Shown: in pieces, positions 16,847-25,678 of the stretch
Layout of the letters: the number at the start of each line of letters is the position of its first letter
Position numbering within the stretch: position 1 is the stretch's first letter
Assembly: GCF_900546705.1 (NCBI RefSeq)
Contig: NZ_URDP01000014.1
Span: forward strand, 1-48,097
Length of the DNA stretch: 48,097 bases
Direction of reading: 5' to 3'
Source of the DNA: an uncultured Oscillibacter sp.
GTDB lineage: Bacteria; Bacillota; Clostridia; Oscillospirales; Oscillospiraceae
Translations under genes and position numbers: made by a program
Notes under the pieces: model-generated
The model's input: the letters and a program-made list of their open reading frames with translations, nothing else
Databases searched by the model: none
What the model was told of the DNA's origin: nothing

Positions 16847-18901
16847 TCATGCTCTCCCGAACATCTTCTCGATCTGGTACTTGGTCAGCTTCACGGCGAC
16901 AGGGCGGCCGTGGGGGCAATACTTCACCTCGCCCCGCTGTACCTTCTCCACCAGTACCCGCAGCTCCGCCGGATCACTGGTCCAGCCGCCCTTGATGGAC
17001 GCCTTGCAGGCCATGGTGTGCAGCAGCGCCTCCCGCTTTTCCTCCGGAGAGCGGCCGCTGCGCAGCGTCTGGGCCAGCTCTTCCAGCGTGGCGGCGGCCT
17101 CGTCGGCATCCAGATCCGCCGGGACCTCCCGCACCAGCACCGTGCCGTCGCCGAAGTCCTCACACGCAAAGCCCAGCTGCTCCAATACCGGCAGGTTCTC
17201 CAGCAGCAGCGCTGCGTCTTCCCGCCCCAGCTCCGCCGGTACAGGACGCAGCAGCGTCTGGCGCATGGGCGGCGTCCGGGACGCCATCAGGCGGTCGAAG
17301 TTCACCCGCTCATGGGCGGCATGCTTGTCGATGAGCCATACGCATCCGTCGGCGCTCTCACAGACGATGTAGGTATGCAGCACCTCGCCCACCATCCGCC
17401 AGGGGGCCTCGGATTGTTCCAGGGTCTGCTGGCCGGGCAAGTCCTCCCCAGTGTGGGACTGCGGGATGGCGGGCACAAAGGGCCTCTGGGGCTTGTCCTC
17501 CTCGGGGGCCGCCTTTGCCATCCGGGGAAGATCGCGCGTTTGCTCCACCGGGGCGGGCCGGACCTGCGTCTCCCGTGCCGGACTCACCGGCATGCCGGGT
17601 TCCGCCGCCGGGCGGGATACGGCGGGCCTCTGCTCCGCGGAAGGCCGTTCCACTGCGGACCGGGGCGGGGCGCTCAGAGCCGCCGGCCGGACCGGCTGCT
17701 TCTCCGGCACGCTGTCCGCCACACGGACCACCGCGCTCCGGCGCTCCGTGTCCCATCCGCGCACAGGCACGCCGCTCTGCTGGGATGGCGTGGACGGCTT
17801 TTTCTCCGCGCTGCCGTGCTGTGCCCGGAAGGACGCGGCGTCCATGGTCTGGAAGAAATCCCTGCGGGCGGGCGCCGTCAATGTCTGGGGCTCAGGAGCA
17901 CTCTGCGGGGCGCCGGAGCGGTCCAGGCAGTCGAGCACCGTGTGGTAAACGGCGTCGAACACCTCCCGCTCCCGGGCAAACTTCACCTGGGTCTTGGCCG
18001 GATGGACGTTCACGTCCACCGCCGTCACCGGCAGCGTCACGGCAAGCACGCAGCCGGGGAACTTGCCCTTCATGATCTGGTTGCGGTACCCCTCCTCCAC
18101 CGCCGCCGTGAGAAGCTGGGACTTGATGAACCGTCCGTTGACGAAAAACACCTGCATGGACCGCGAGCCCCGGCCCATCAAGGGCCTGGTGACAAAGCCG
18201 TCCACCGCCACCTCGCCGCCCCGGCCGGAAACGGGGACGAGGCTCCGGGCAAAGTCCCGGCCCATCGCCGCATAAATGGCTGAATCCAGCCGCCCGTCGC
18301 CGGGAGTGTGAAGGGCTTCCGCGCCGTCTTTGATGAACTTGAAGGAGATATCCGGGTGGGACAGCGCCAGGTGCTGCATCAGCCCCGCCACCGCCGCCGT
18401 CTCCGCGCTGTCCTTGCGCATGAACTTCAGCCGGGCAGGGGTATTGTAGAAGAGGTCCTGTACGGCGATAGTAGTGCCCTCTGCCGTGCCGGTCTCCTCC
18501 ACCGCCCCCGGTACGCCGCCGTCCAGCCGGAGGCATGCCCCCGTATCCGCGCCGGTTTCCCGGGTGCGGATCTCCACATGGCTCACGGCGGCAATGGCCG
18601 CCAGCGCCTCCCCCCGGAAGCCCAGTGTGCCGATGCGGCCCAGATCCTCGCCGGTACGGAGCTTGGAGGTGGCGTGGCGCAAAAAGGCGGTGGGCAGCTC
18701 GTCGGGGGCAATGCCGCAGCCGTTGTCCGTTACCCGGATGAGGCCCATGCCGCCCCGGCGGATCTCCACCACCACAGCGGAGCTTCCCGCATCAATGGCG
18801 TTTTCCACCAGCTCCTTGACCACACTGGCAGGGCGCTCCACCACCTCGCCGGCGGCGATCAGCTCTGAGACATGATGGTCCAGCTTTTGAATGTGGGGCA
18901 T
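16847..18901 (-). CDS. mutL: DNA mismatch repair protein MutL
   Basis: The 684-residue protein has an N-terminal GHKL ATPase (ELVENAIDAG near 30-39, DNGCGI, GFRGEAL) and a transducer domain to about 330. A Pro/Ala-rich linker (about 340-480) follows, then a C-terminal dimerisation and endonuclease domain. The latter has the DKHAAHERVNFD motif near 525, ACKASIKGG and CPHGRP near 662, so it should nick DNA as in most non-E. coli MutL. The last position of the DQHA-x2-E-x4-E motif is Asp. It lies downstream of mutS with two small membrane-protein genes between them. Confidence 0.95.
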   Translation of the reverse strand: MPHIQKLDHHVSELIAAGEVVERPASVVKELVENAIDAGSSAVVVEIRRGGMGLIRVTDNGCGIAPDELPTAFLRHATSKLRTGEDLGRIGTLGFRGEALAAIAAVSHVEIRTRETGADTGACLRLDGGVPGAVEETGTAEGTTIAVQDLFYNTPARLKFMRKDSAETAAVAGLMQHLALSHPDISFKFIKDGAEALHTPGDGRLDSAIYAAMGRDFARSLVPVSGRGGEVAVDGFVTRPLMGRGSRSMQVFFVNGRFIKSQLLTAAVEEGYRNQIMKGKFPGCVLAVTLPVTAVDVNVHPAKTQVKFAREREVFDAVYHTVLDCLDRSGAPQSAPEPQTLTAPARRDFFQTMDAASFRAQHGSAEKKPSTPSQQSGVPVRGWDTERRSAVVRVADSVPEKQPVRPAALSAPPRSAVERPSAEQRPAVSRPAAEPGMPVSPARETQVRPAPVEQTRDLPRMAKAAPEEDKPQRPFVPAIPQSHTGEDLPGQQTLEQSEAPWRMVGEVLHTYIVCESADGCVWLIDKHAAHERVNFDRLMASRTPPMRQTLLRPVPAELGREDAALLLENLPVLEQLGFACEDFGDGTVLVREVPADLDADEAAATLEELAQTLRSGRSPEEKREALLHTMACKASIKGGWTSDPAELRVLVEKVQRGEVKYCPHGRPVAVKLTKYQIEKMFGRA

Positions 18902-18902
18902 A

Positions 18903-19391
18903 TTATCTCTCCTGTTCTGCCGGCCAACGGCTCCCGTAGCCCAGAGCCGTTACCAGCGCGCGCAGCTGCCGGGCAGATGGGTCCGCATCCACCCCGTCCC
19001 GCACGGAACGCAGCAGCTGGTTTTTCCCCGTAGTCTCGATGTTGACGGTAATGCCATTGCCCCGGTTGCCCAGGGCATCCCGGTTGGGCCAGCAGTGCAC
19101 CATTTTGATGGTGCTGCGGTCAATGGCCGTGCCGCCCAGATGCAGCGTGTCCGCCGTCAAGTTCCACTTTACCGTCTCTTTTCCGCCGGGAAGCATCCCC
19201 TCCAGGGCCGGATAGAGCAGGCGGAAGAGTACATAGGCCGTCAGGGCAGCCACCACCGCCAGCGTCATGCCCGTCATGTGCAGCCGGGGCAGGAAGAAAA
19301 TCATCAGCGCCCCGTCCAGGACGCACACGCCCACCACGGCCGCCAGCACCCGCCGCCAGTCGCTTTTTTCCAAGATCAGTTCACCCGACAT
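18903..19391 (-). CDS. Small membrane protein of unknown function
   Basis: The 162-residue protein has two predicted membrane segments near residues 14-34 and 40-60 (RVLAAVVGVCVLDGALMIFF; MTLAVVAALTAYVLFRLLY). A soluble region of about 100 residues follows with alternating beta-like sequence (KWNLTADTLHLGGTAIDRST), reminiscent of YcxB/bacterial PH-type domains. No family was recognised with certainty. Its stop is one base before the mutL start and it begins 11 bases after the CPBP gene, so it belongs to the mutS-mutL transcript. Confidence 0.65.
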   Translation of the reverse strand: MSGELILEKSDWRRVLAAVVGVCVLDGALMIFFLPRLHMTGMTLAVVAALTAYVLFRLLYPALEGMLPGGKETVKWNLTADTLHLGGTAIDRSTIKMVHCWPNRDALGNRGNGITVNIETTGKNQLLRSVRDGVDADPSARQLRALVTALGYGSRWPAEQER

Positions 19392-19402
19392 AGTTTCTCC
19401 TT

Positions 19403-20110
19403 TCACATGGCCGCCCACAGGCTCAGGGCGTTGGCAGCGGCATGGAGCGCAATGGACGTCCACAGCGTGCCCGTGCGCTCGTAGGCCCAGGCCAGCACGG
19501 CGCCGGGCACCAGATACTGTACCATCAGCACAAGGTAAGTAAGATCCCCGCCGCCCACAGCGAACTGCCACACATGCAGCAGGGCAAAGAGGGCACACGA
19601 GATAAGATACGCCGCCGCCCGGCTTTTTGCCTTCAGGCATCCGAACACCAGCCCCCGGAAGAGCACCTCCTCCACAAAGGGCGCCAGGAACACCACGATC
19701 AGCGCCGTCATATGGGGCGCCGTGTCCAGCTGGGCAAAGACGGAGGTGTCATTGAGGTTGGTGCGGTTGCCCGCCAGATGGTAGGTGAGCCGGTAGACCA
19801 GCTCGTTGAGGCCGTACAGCGCCACCAGTCCCACCCCCAGCGTCCGCACGGCACCGCCCAGATTCTCCGTCAGGGTATGGCAGGTGCGGGCCAGGAAGCT
19901 GTGGAAGATGACGACGGATACGGCGAACAGCAGATAGTAGACGATGATGCTCCGCTGGGCCGCGGAAAACGAGGTGTCCAGCAGACGCTCCGCCAGGGTA
20001 AAGATGGGCCGCGCCGCCAGGGGCAGCACCGCAAGATATACCACAAACAGCACCGTACCGGCCACCTGCTCGCCGGGGGTCATATAGGAAGCACGTTTTT
20101 TCTTTGCCAT
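19403..20110 (-). CDS. CPBP family intramembrane metalloprotease
   Basis: The 235-residue multi-spanning protein has the CPBP/Abi motifs EEVLFRG (EExxxR), FALLH (FxxxH) and HAAANAL (HxxxN/B), which form the metal site of Rce1-like enzymes. The family processes peptides or prenylated proteins, or acts in bacteriocin immunity; the substrate here is unknown. The N-terminus is basic (MAKKKR). It is inserted between mutS and mutL with only 13 bases after the mutS stop. Confidence 0.9.
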   Translation of the reverse strand: MAKKKRASYMTPGEQVAGTVLFVVYLAVLPLAARPIFTLAERLLDTSFSAAQRSIIVYYLLFAVSVVIFHSFLARTCHTLTENLGGAVRTLGVGLVALYGLNELVYRLTYHLAGNRTNLNDTSVFAQLDTAPHMTALIVVFLAPFVEEVLFRGLVFGCLKAKSRAAAYLISCALFALLHVWQFAVGGGDLTYLVLMVQYLVPGAVLAWAYERTGTLWTSIALHAAANALSLWAAM

Positions 20111-20123
20111 GCCTGCCCCCCGC

Positions 20124-22730
20124 TCAGGAAAGCTTCTGCTTCCACTGGTACAGCAGGCCCATGGCCTCAATGGGCGTCAGGGTATCCGGCTGACAGCGGC
20201 GGATGGCCTCCAGCACCTCCGCCTCCCCCAGATTCTCCATGGACATCTGAGATGCCGCCTCCCGGGCCGCCGGGGCGCTTTTCGCCCCGCCGCCCTCCTG
20301 CTCCAGCTGGCGCAGGATTTCCCGGGCACGGCGCAGCACCCGGTCCGGAAGGCCCGCCAGAGCCGCCACCTCGATACCGTAGCTGCGGTCCGCCCCGCCC
20401 CGGAGGATCTTGCGCAGGAAGATAATCTCCTCGCCCCGGGCCTTGACGGCAATGTTGTAGTTCACGGCGCCGGGGAGCGTGTCCTCCAGCTCCGTCAGTT
20501 CGTGGTAGTGAGTGGCAAAGAGGGTCTTGGCCCCCAGGCGCTTTTCATCGGCGCAGTACTCCAGCACCGCCCGGGCGATGGCCATGCCGTCAAAGGTGGA
20601 GGTGCCCCGGCCGATCTCGTCGAGGATCAGCAGGGAGTGCTTCGTGGCCCGGCGCAAGATCTCCGCCACCTCGGTCATCTCCACCATAAAGGTGGACTGC
20701 CCCGCCGTCAGGTCGTCGCTGGCGCCGATCCGGGTGAAAATCCGGTCCACCACGCCGATCCTTGCACTGGACGCCGGGACAAAGGAGCCCATCTGGGCCA
20801 TGAGCACAATGAGGGCCACCTGGCGCATGTAGGTGGACTTGCCGGCCATGTTGGGGCCGGTGATGATGGCCACCCGCTCCTGCTTCTCCCCCATAAAGGT
20901 GTCGTTGGGGACGAACAATCCGTCCTGGAGCACCTGCTCCACCACGGGATGGCGTCCCTGGTGAATCTCAATGATGCCGGACTCATCCACGCTGGGGCGG
21001 CAGTAGTGGTTGCGCACCGCCACGGCGGCCAGCGATGCCAGCGCATCCGCCTCCGCCACAGCAGCAGCGGTACGCTGGACCCGCTGGGCATTTTCGGACA
21101 CCTGCTGGCGCAGCGCCGTAAACAGCTCGTATTCCAGCGCCACCACCCGCTCCGACGCCGTGAGGATCTCATGCTCCAGGTCCTTGAGTTCCTGGGTGAT
21201 GTACCGCTCGGCATTGACCAGGGTCTGCTTGCGGATGTAGTCCTCGGGCACCTGGTCTATAAAGGACTTGGACACCTCGATGTAGTAGCCGAAGACCTTG
21301 TTGTAGCCGATCTTCAGCGTGCGGATGCCGGTTCTCTCCTTCTCCCGGGCCTCCATCTCCGTGATGACGCCCTTGCCGCCGGAGAGGATGTTCCGCAGGC
21401 GGTCCACCTCCGGGTGAAAGCCCTGGCGGATGAATCCGCCCTCCCGGACGGAAAAGGGCGGCTCGTCGCAGATGGCCGCGGCAATGGCGCCGCCCACATC
21501 CTCCAGCTCGTCCAGCTCCTGCCAGAGGGCATGGAGCCGTCCGGAGGGGAACCGGGCCAGCTGGGCCCGGACGGCGGGCAGCTTCTCAATGGCCGCCCGC
21601 AACGCCGCCATATCCCGTCCGCCGGCAGTGCCGTAGACAATGCGGCCGATGAGCCGCTCCATGTCTCCCAGGCCCGTCATGGCGTCGATGAGCTCCTCCC
21701 GGGCCATGGTGTCGTTTACCAGAGCCTCCACGGCGGCGCTGCGATGGTCGATGGCGGTGCAGCTAAGCAGCGGCCGTTCCAGCCAGCTGCGCAGGCACCG
21801 GCCGCCCATGGGGGTCCGGGTCTTGTCCAGCACCCACAAAAGGGAGCCCTTTTTCTCCTTGGAGCGGAGGGTGGCCGTCAGCTCCAGGTTGCGCCGGGCC
21901 GTCAGGTCCAGCTCCATGAAACGGCCCTGGGCGTAGTACTCCAGGTCGTTGATGTAGCCAAGGTCGGTTTTCTGGGTCTCATAGAGGTAGTTGAGCAGCC
22001 CCCCCAGCGCCATGGCCGCGGCGGGCACTCCCGCCGGCAGGGAGGAAAACGCCTCGTCGCCGAACTGGCGGCGGATGTTCTTCTCCGCCTCCGAGAGGGA
22101 AAAGCGGTTTTTCCCGCTCTCCACCCGGCAGGAAAATGTATCTTTGAGCGTCTTTACCAGCTTGTCGTCCTGAGTGGCCCCGTCATTCAAAACCGCCTCC
22201 GCCGGGGAAAAACGCCCCAGCTCGTTGATGACCTGCTCCACCCGGTCCGGGCCGGTGAAGCTGGTCAGATGGGCCTTGCCGGTGGTGATATCGCAGAAAG
22301 CGACGCCCGCGTCCTCCCCCTCCAGGCAGATGCCGCACAGGAAGTTGGAGGACTTGTCGTCCAGGCAGGCCGCGTCGATGACGGTGCCGGGGGTCACCAC
22401 CCGGATGATGTCCCGCTTCACCAGCCCCTTGGCGGTGGCGGGGTCCTCCATCTGCTCGCAGATGGCCACCTTGTAGCCCTTTGCGATGAGCCGGGCGATA
22501 TAGGCCTCGCTGGCGTGGTAGGGGATGCCGCACATGGGGATCTTCTCCTCGGCGGACTTGTTGGGGTCCTTGTCCCGGGAGGTCAGGGTCAGGTCCAGCT
22601 CCCGGGAGGCAAGGCGGGCGTCGTCGGCGAACATCTCGTAGAAGTCGCCCAGCCGGAAAAACAGGATGGAGTCCGGATTGTCCCGCTTGATCTCCAGATA
22701 TTGCTTCATCATGGGGGTCAGTTCCGCCAT
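20124..22730 (-). CDS. mutS: DNA mismatch recognition protein MutS
   Basis: The 868-residue protein has the mismatch-binding domain with FFRLGDFYEMF (Phe-x-Glu) near residue 25 and connector, lever and clamp domains. The ABC ATPase carries Walker A GPNMAGKST near 622 and the signature region STFMVEMTE with LLILDEIGRGTST. Length is normal. It recognises mismatches and loads MutL. It lies 46 bases downstream of miaB on the same strand and probably shares its promoter. Confidence 0.97.
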   Translation of the reverse strand: MAELTPMMKQYLEIKRDNPDSILFFRLGDFYEMFADDARLASRELDLTLTSRDKDPNKSAEEKIPMCGIPYHASEAYIARLIAKGYKVAICEQMEDPATAKGLVKRDIIRVVTPGTVIDAACLDDKSSNFLCGICLEGEDAGVAFCDITTGKAHLTSFTGPDRVEQVINELGRFSPAEAVLNDGATQDDKLVKTLKDTFSCRVESGKNRFSLSEAEKNIRRQFGDEAFSSLPAGVPAAAMALGGLLNYLYETQKTDLGYINDLEYYAQGRFMELDLTARRNLELTATLRSKEKKGSLLWVLDKTRTPMGGRCLRSWLERPLLSCTAIDHRSAAVEALVNDTMAREELIDAMTGLGDMERLIGRIVYGTAGGRDMAALRAAIEKLPAVRAQLARFPSGRLHALWQELDELEDVGGAIAAAICDEPPFSVREGGFIRQGFHPEVDRLRNILSGGKGVITEMEAREKERTGIRTLKIGYNKVFGYYIEVSKSFIDQVPEDYIRKQTLVNAERYITQELKDLEHEILTASERVVALEYELFTALRQQVSENAQRVQRTAAAVAEADALASLAAVAVRNHYCRPSVDESGIIEIHQGRHPVVEQVLQDGLFVPNDTFMGEKQERVAIITGPNMAGKSTYMRQVALIVLMAQMGSFVPASSARIGVVDRIFTRIGASDDLTAGQSTFMVEMTEVAEILRRATKHSLLILDEIGRGTSTFDGMAIARAVLEYCADEKRLGAKTLFATHYHELTELEDTLPGAVNYNIAVKARGEEIIFLRKILRGGADRSYGIEVAALAGLPDRVLRRAREILRQLEQEGGGAKSAPAAREAASQMSMENLGEAEVLEAIRRCQPDTLTPIEAMGLLYQWKQKLS

Positions 22731-22776
22731 GAAGTGTTCACCTCGTTGTCTATTCTAGTTTCCTTCCCGGCGCACC

Positions 22777-24189
22777 TCAAAGGGCCTCGCCGTACAGCGC
22801 CCAGGTGTTGCTGCCGGTGATCTTCACATCCGTGAACTGGCCCATGAGGGACGGGTCGCCCTTGAGCCGCACCAGGCGGTTGCCGTCCGTGCGGGCGGTG
22901 AGAGGGAACGCAGGGTCGTCGCTCTCGCCGTCCACCAGCACCCGCTCCGTTTTGCCCACATAGGCGGCGTGGAGCCGGGCGGAGGCGGCGTTCTGCACCT
23001 CCAGGAGCTTATCGAACCACTTCTGCTTTTCCGCCTTGGTGGCCGGGTCGGGCATCTCGGCCGCCTTGGTGCCGGGCCGGGGGGAGTAGAGGAACGTAAA
23101 GAGAGCATCAAAGCCCACTTCCTCCACCAGCGACACCGTGTCCATGGCCTCCGCCTCCGTCTCGCCGGGGAAGCCGATGATGATGTCGGAGGTGAGCACC
23201 AGCTCCGGCATGACGGACTTGGCATAGCGCACCAGCTCCAGGTACTGTGCCCGGGTGTAGCGGCGGTTCATCTCATGGAGCACCCGGTCGTTGCCGGACT
23301 GGACCGGCAGGTGCAGCTGCTTTGCCACGTGGGTGCAGCGGGCCATGGTGTCGAAGAGCTTACGCGTAGCGTCCTTGGGATGGCTGGACATGAAGCGGAT
23401 GCGGTACTCGCCGGGAATCTTGTCGATGTCGGAGAGCAAATCCGCAAAGTCATAATTCAAATCCAGGTCGTTTCCGTAGGAGTTGACGTTCTGGCCCAGG
23501 AGGGTGATGTCCTTGTAGCCATGCTCCACCAGATCCCGGACCTCCTCCAGCACGCACTGGGGGTCCCGGCTGCGCTCCCGGCCCCGGACATAGGGCACGA
23601 TGCAGTAGGAGCAGAAGTTGTTGCACCCGTACATGATGGACACCCACGCCTTGACGCCCTTTTCCCGCACCACGGGGATGCCCTCGGCGATGGAGCCGTG
23701 CTCATCGTCCACAGCGAAGACCCGCTTGCGGGTCTCGTACACCTGCCACAGTAGCTCCGGGAAGCGCCACAGGGCGTGGGGGCCGAACACCAGATCCACA
23801 TGGCGGTAGGATTCCTTGATGCGCTTGGAGACCCGCTCCTCCTGGGCCATGCAGCCGCACAGGGCGATGACCTGCTCGGGATTCTCCTTTTTGGAGTGGG
23901 TCAGGATGCCCAGGTTGCCGAACACCCGCTGCTCGGCATGCTCCCGGATGGCACAAGTGTTCAAAATCACCAGATCGGCCTCTTTGGGCTCGTCCGTCAA
24001 TGTGAAGCCGCACTGGAGCAGCATACCCATGAGCTTTTGCCCGTCGGCCACGTTCTGCTGGCAGCCGAACGTATCCACGCAGGCGGTGGGGTGGGCCTGG
24101 CGCGATTCAAACATCCGCCGGATTTTCTCTTCATAGTCCCGCTGGCGGTCCAATTCCGCCTGGGAGACCAGTACTTCCTTGCGTTCCAA
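22777..24189 (-). CDS. miaB: tRNA-2-methylthio-N6-dimethylallyladenosine synthase
   Basis: The 470-residue protein has the N-terminal UPF0004 domain (TFGCQQNVADGQ, LNTCAIREHAEQR, ALCGCMAQEE) with its three cysteines. The radical-SAM motif YGCNNFCSYC lies near 185-195, and a C-terminal TRAM domain follows. It methylthiolates i6A37 made by MiaA. The start is a TTG at 24189, seven bases after GGAGG; an ATG at 24252 lies over the promoter and has no ribosome site. Confidence 0.94.
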   Translation of the reverse strand: MERKEVLVSQAELDRQRDYEEKIRRMFESRQAHPTACVDTFGCQQNVADGQKLMGMLLQCGFTLTDEPKEADLVILNTCAIREHAEQRVFGNLGILTHSKKENPEQVIALCGCMAQEERVSKRIKESYRHVDLVFGPHALWRFPELLWQVYETRKRVFAVDDEHGSIAEGIPVVREKGVKAWVSIMYGCNNFCSYCIVPYVRGRERSRDPQCVLEEVRDLVEHGYKDITLLGQNVNSYGNDLDLNYDFADLLSDIDKIPGEYRIRFMSSHPKDATRKLFDTMARCTHVAKQLHLPVQSGNDRVLHEMNRRYTRAQYLELVRYAKSVMPELVLTSDIIIGFPGETEAEAMDTVSLVEEVGFDALFTFLYSPRPGTKAAEMPDPATKAEKQKWFDKLLEVQNAASARLHAAYVGKTERVLVDGESDDPAFPLTARTDGNRLVRLKGDPSLMGQFTDVKITGSNTWALYGEAL

Positions 24190-24225
24190 ATCAGTTCCTC
24201 CAAATTCAGATACTTTAACTAATAT

Positions 24226-24254
24226 ATCATAGCATAGCCACCTAAAAAGCACAA
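24226..24254 (-). promoter_or_regulatory. Promoter of the miaB-mutS-mutL row
   Basis: On the minus strand TTGTGC (24254-24249), a 17-base spacer and TATGAT (24231-24226) preceded by TGC (extended -10) lie just after the terminator of the HPr-like gene and about 40 bases before the miaB start. Confidence 0.65.
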
Positions 24255-24289
24255 GAAAAAAAGCCGCGCCCCGGTTTCCCGGGGCGCGG
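24255..24289 (-). terminator. Terminator of the HPr-like gene
   Basis: The 11-bp GC stem CCGCGCCCCGG / CCGGGGCGCGG (24264-24274 with 24279-24289) is followed on the minus strand by GC and a run of about eight T. Confidence 0.88.
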
Positions 24290-24300
24290 AGCGCGGTCTT

Positions 24301-24522
24301 TTATTCCATTTTGGAAACCAGTCGACTAAACTGCTTGGGATTGACATCATCCTCCGCAACCACGCGGGCCTTCTTGCCGATCAGGGCAAACAGTCCCAGC
24401 AGAGAACGGGCGTCCAGCATCAAGGTATCCGTGCTCAGCCAGACCTCGTAAGGGGCTTCGCAGGCCAGGCGGTTGATCTTCTCCACCTGACTTTCGTCCT
24501 TAATATCAATCACTTTCGTCAT
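24301..24522 (-). CDS. HPr-like protein without the phosphorylatable histidine
   Basis: The 73-residue protein resembles HPr phosphocarriers in size and in the segment MLDARSLLGLFALIGKKARV, which matches the Ser46 region (KSIMGVMSL-like) of HPr. The His15 loop (GLHARPA) is absent: the corresponding part reads VEKINRLACEAPYEVWLS. It therefore cannot act in the usual phosphotransfer at His15. It may be a regulatory paralogue or a non-PTS adaptor. It is a single-gene unit with a good promoter and terminator. Confidence 0.7.
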   Translation of the reverse strand: MTKVIDIKDESQVEKINRLACEAPYEVWLSTDTLMLDARSLLGLFALIGKKARVVAEDDVNPKQFSRLVSKME

Positions 24523-24573
24523 AAAAACCCTTCTTTCCGGAACATTTTCGCCTCAATCTCTTGAGACGGCCAC

Positions 24574-24602
24574 ATTGTATCAGTCCCCGCGGAAGGTGTC
24601 AA
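24574..24602 (-). promoter_or_regulatory. Sigma-A promoter of the HPr-like gene
   Basis: On the minus strand a perfect TTGACA (24602-24597), a 17-base spacer and TACAAT (24579-24574) lie about 50 bases upstream of the ATG. Confidence 0.78.
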
Positions 24603-24700
24603 CGTTTCAAATGGTCAGAAATGTGATAAGTAATCGATTGCTTTTTGTGTAGATTCTACTATCACCCCGCAAAAGTTGTACATCTTTTTGCTTTTCCCAG

Positions 24701-24764
24701 CTGAAACAGCAGCGCTCCGGCCTCCGGGACCCACAAATCCCAAAAGGCCGGAGCGCCGTTTCAG
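24701..24764 (-). terminator. Stable hairpin at the rluD 3' end
   Basis: The arms CTGAAAC plus GCGCTCCGGCC (24701-24722) pair with GGCCGGAGCGC plus GTTTCAG (24746-24764), enclosing an imperfect loop. The rluD stop codon lies in the stem. No clear T-run follows on the minus strand, so it may be an mRNA-end stabiliser or a weak terminator. Confidence 0.55.
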
Positions 24765-25678
24765 CGTCCGTTTTCCAACTTGTGCAGCTGCCGGACAAAC
24801 TCCTCCGGCAAAGGGCACGCAAGCTCCACCAGCTCCCCGGTGCGGGGGTGCATGAACCGCAGCCCCACCGCATGGAGGCACTGCCCCTGCAGTCCCGGCA
24901 CCGGCCGGTGAGGTCCGTACACCGTGTCTCCCAGAATCGGGTGCCCCAGATAGGCCATGTGCACCCGGATCTGGTGGGTGCGCCCCGTCTCCAGGCGGCA
25001 CTCCACATAGCTGTGGCCCGGCAGGTGCTCCAGCACCTGATAGTGGGTGACCGCATGGCGTCCCCCGGAGATCACAGCCATCTTTTTGCGGTCGGTGGGG
25101 TGGCGGCCGATGGGGGCGTCCACGGTGCCCGCATCCTGGGGCAGCGTCCCGATGACAATGCACCGGTACACCCGGGCGAGGGTGTGGTCCTGGAGCTGGG
25201 CGGAGAGCTTTTGATGGGCAAAGTCGTTTTTGGCCGCGATGATGAGGCCCGACGTGTCCCGGTCGATCCGGTGGACGATGCCCGGCCGCAGTGCCCCGCC
25301 GATGCCGGAAAGAGAATCTCCGCAATGGTAGAGCAGGGCGTTGACCAGCGTGCCGTCCGGATGACCCGGCGCCGGGTGGACCACCAGCCCCTTGGGCTTG
25401 TTCACCACGATCACGTCCTCGTCCTCATAGACAATGTCCAGGGGGATGTCCTGGGGCACGGCATCCATCGGCTCCGGCTCCGGCAGTTCCACCGTCACCG
25501 TCTCCCCGCCTGCAAGGCGGTAGCTTTTCGCCAGGGGCTTGTCCCCCAGCCGCACCCGGCCCTCCTCACACAGCCGGGCGGCGGCGGAGCGGGTCACATC
25601 CTCCAGCTGCGTGGCAAGAAAGGCGTCCAGCCGCTTGCCGGCGTCCGCCTCGCCGGCTTCAATCGTCCGAAGCTCCAT
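24761..25678 (-). CDS. RluD-type 23S rRNA pseudouridine synthase (RluA family)
   Basis: The 305-residue protein has an N-terminal S4 RNA-binding domain (about 12-75), then the RluA/RluD catalytic domain with RIDRDTSGLIIAA, where the Asp of RxDxxTSG is catalytic. GRTHQIRVHMAYLGHPI lies near the end. RluD proper modifies helix 69 of 23S rRNA; family membership is clear, but the exact uridine target is inferred. The gene overlaps the lspA 3' end by 20 bases, the usual lspA-rluD coupling. Confidence 0.93.
   Translation of the reverse strand: MELRTIEAGEADAGKRLDAFLATQLEDVTRSAAARLCEEGRVRLGDKPLAKSYRLAGGETVTVELPEPEPMDAVPQDIPLDIVYEDEDVIVVNKPKGLVVHPAPGHPDGTLVNALLYHCGDSLSGIGGALRPGIVHRIDRDTSGLIIAAKNDFAHQKLSAQLQDHTLARVYRCIVIGTLPQDAGTVDAPIGRHPTDRKKMAVISGGRHAVTHYQVLEHLPGHSYVECRLETGRTHQIRVHMAYLGHPILGDTVYGPHRPVPGLQGQCLHAVGLRFMHPRTGELVELACPLPEEFVRQLHKLENGR

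Noticed and set aside
16722..16919. A 65-codon minus-strand frame spanning the mutL tail and the intact mutL end
   Set aside because: It starts inside mutL in another frame and only later enters the tail; it has no ribosome site, so it is a by-product of the tail remnant.
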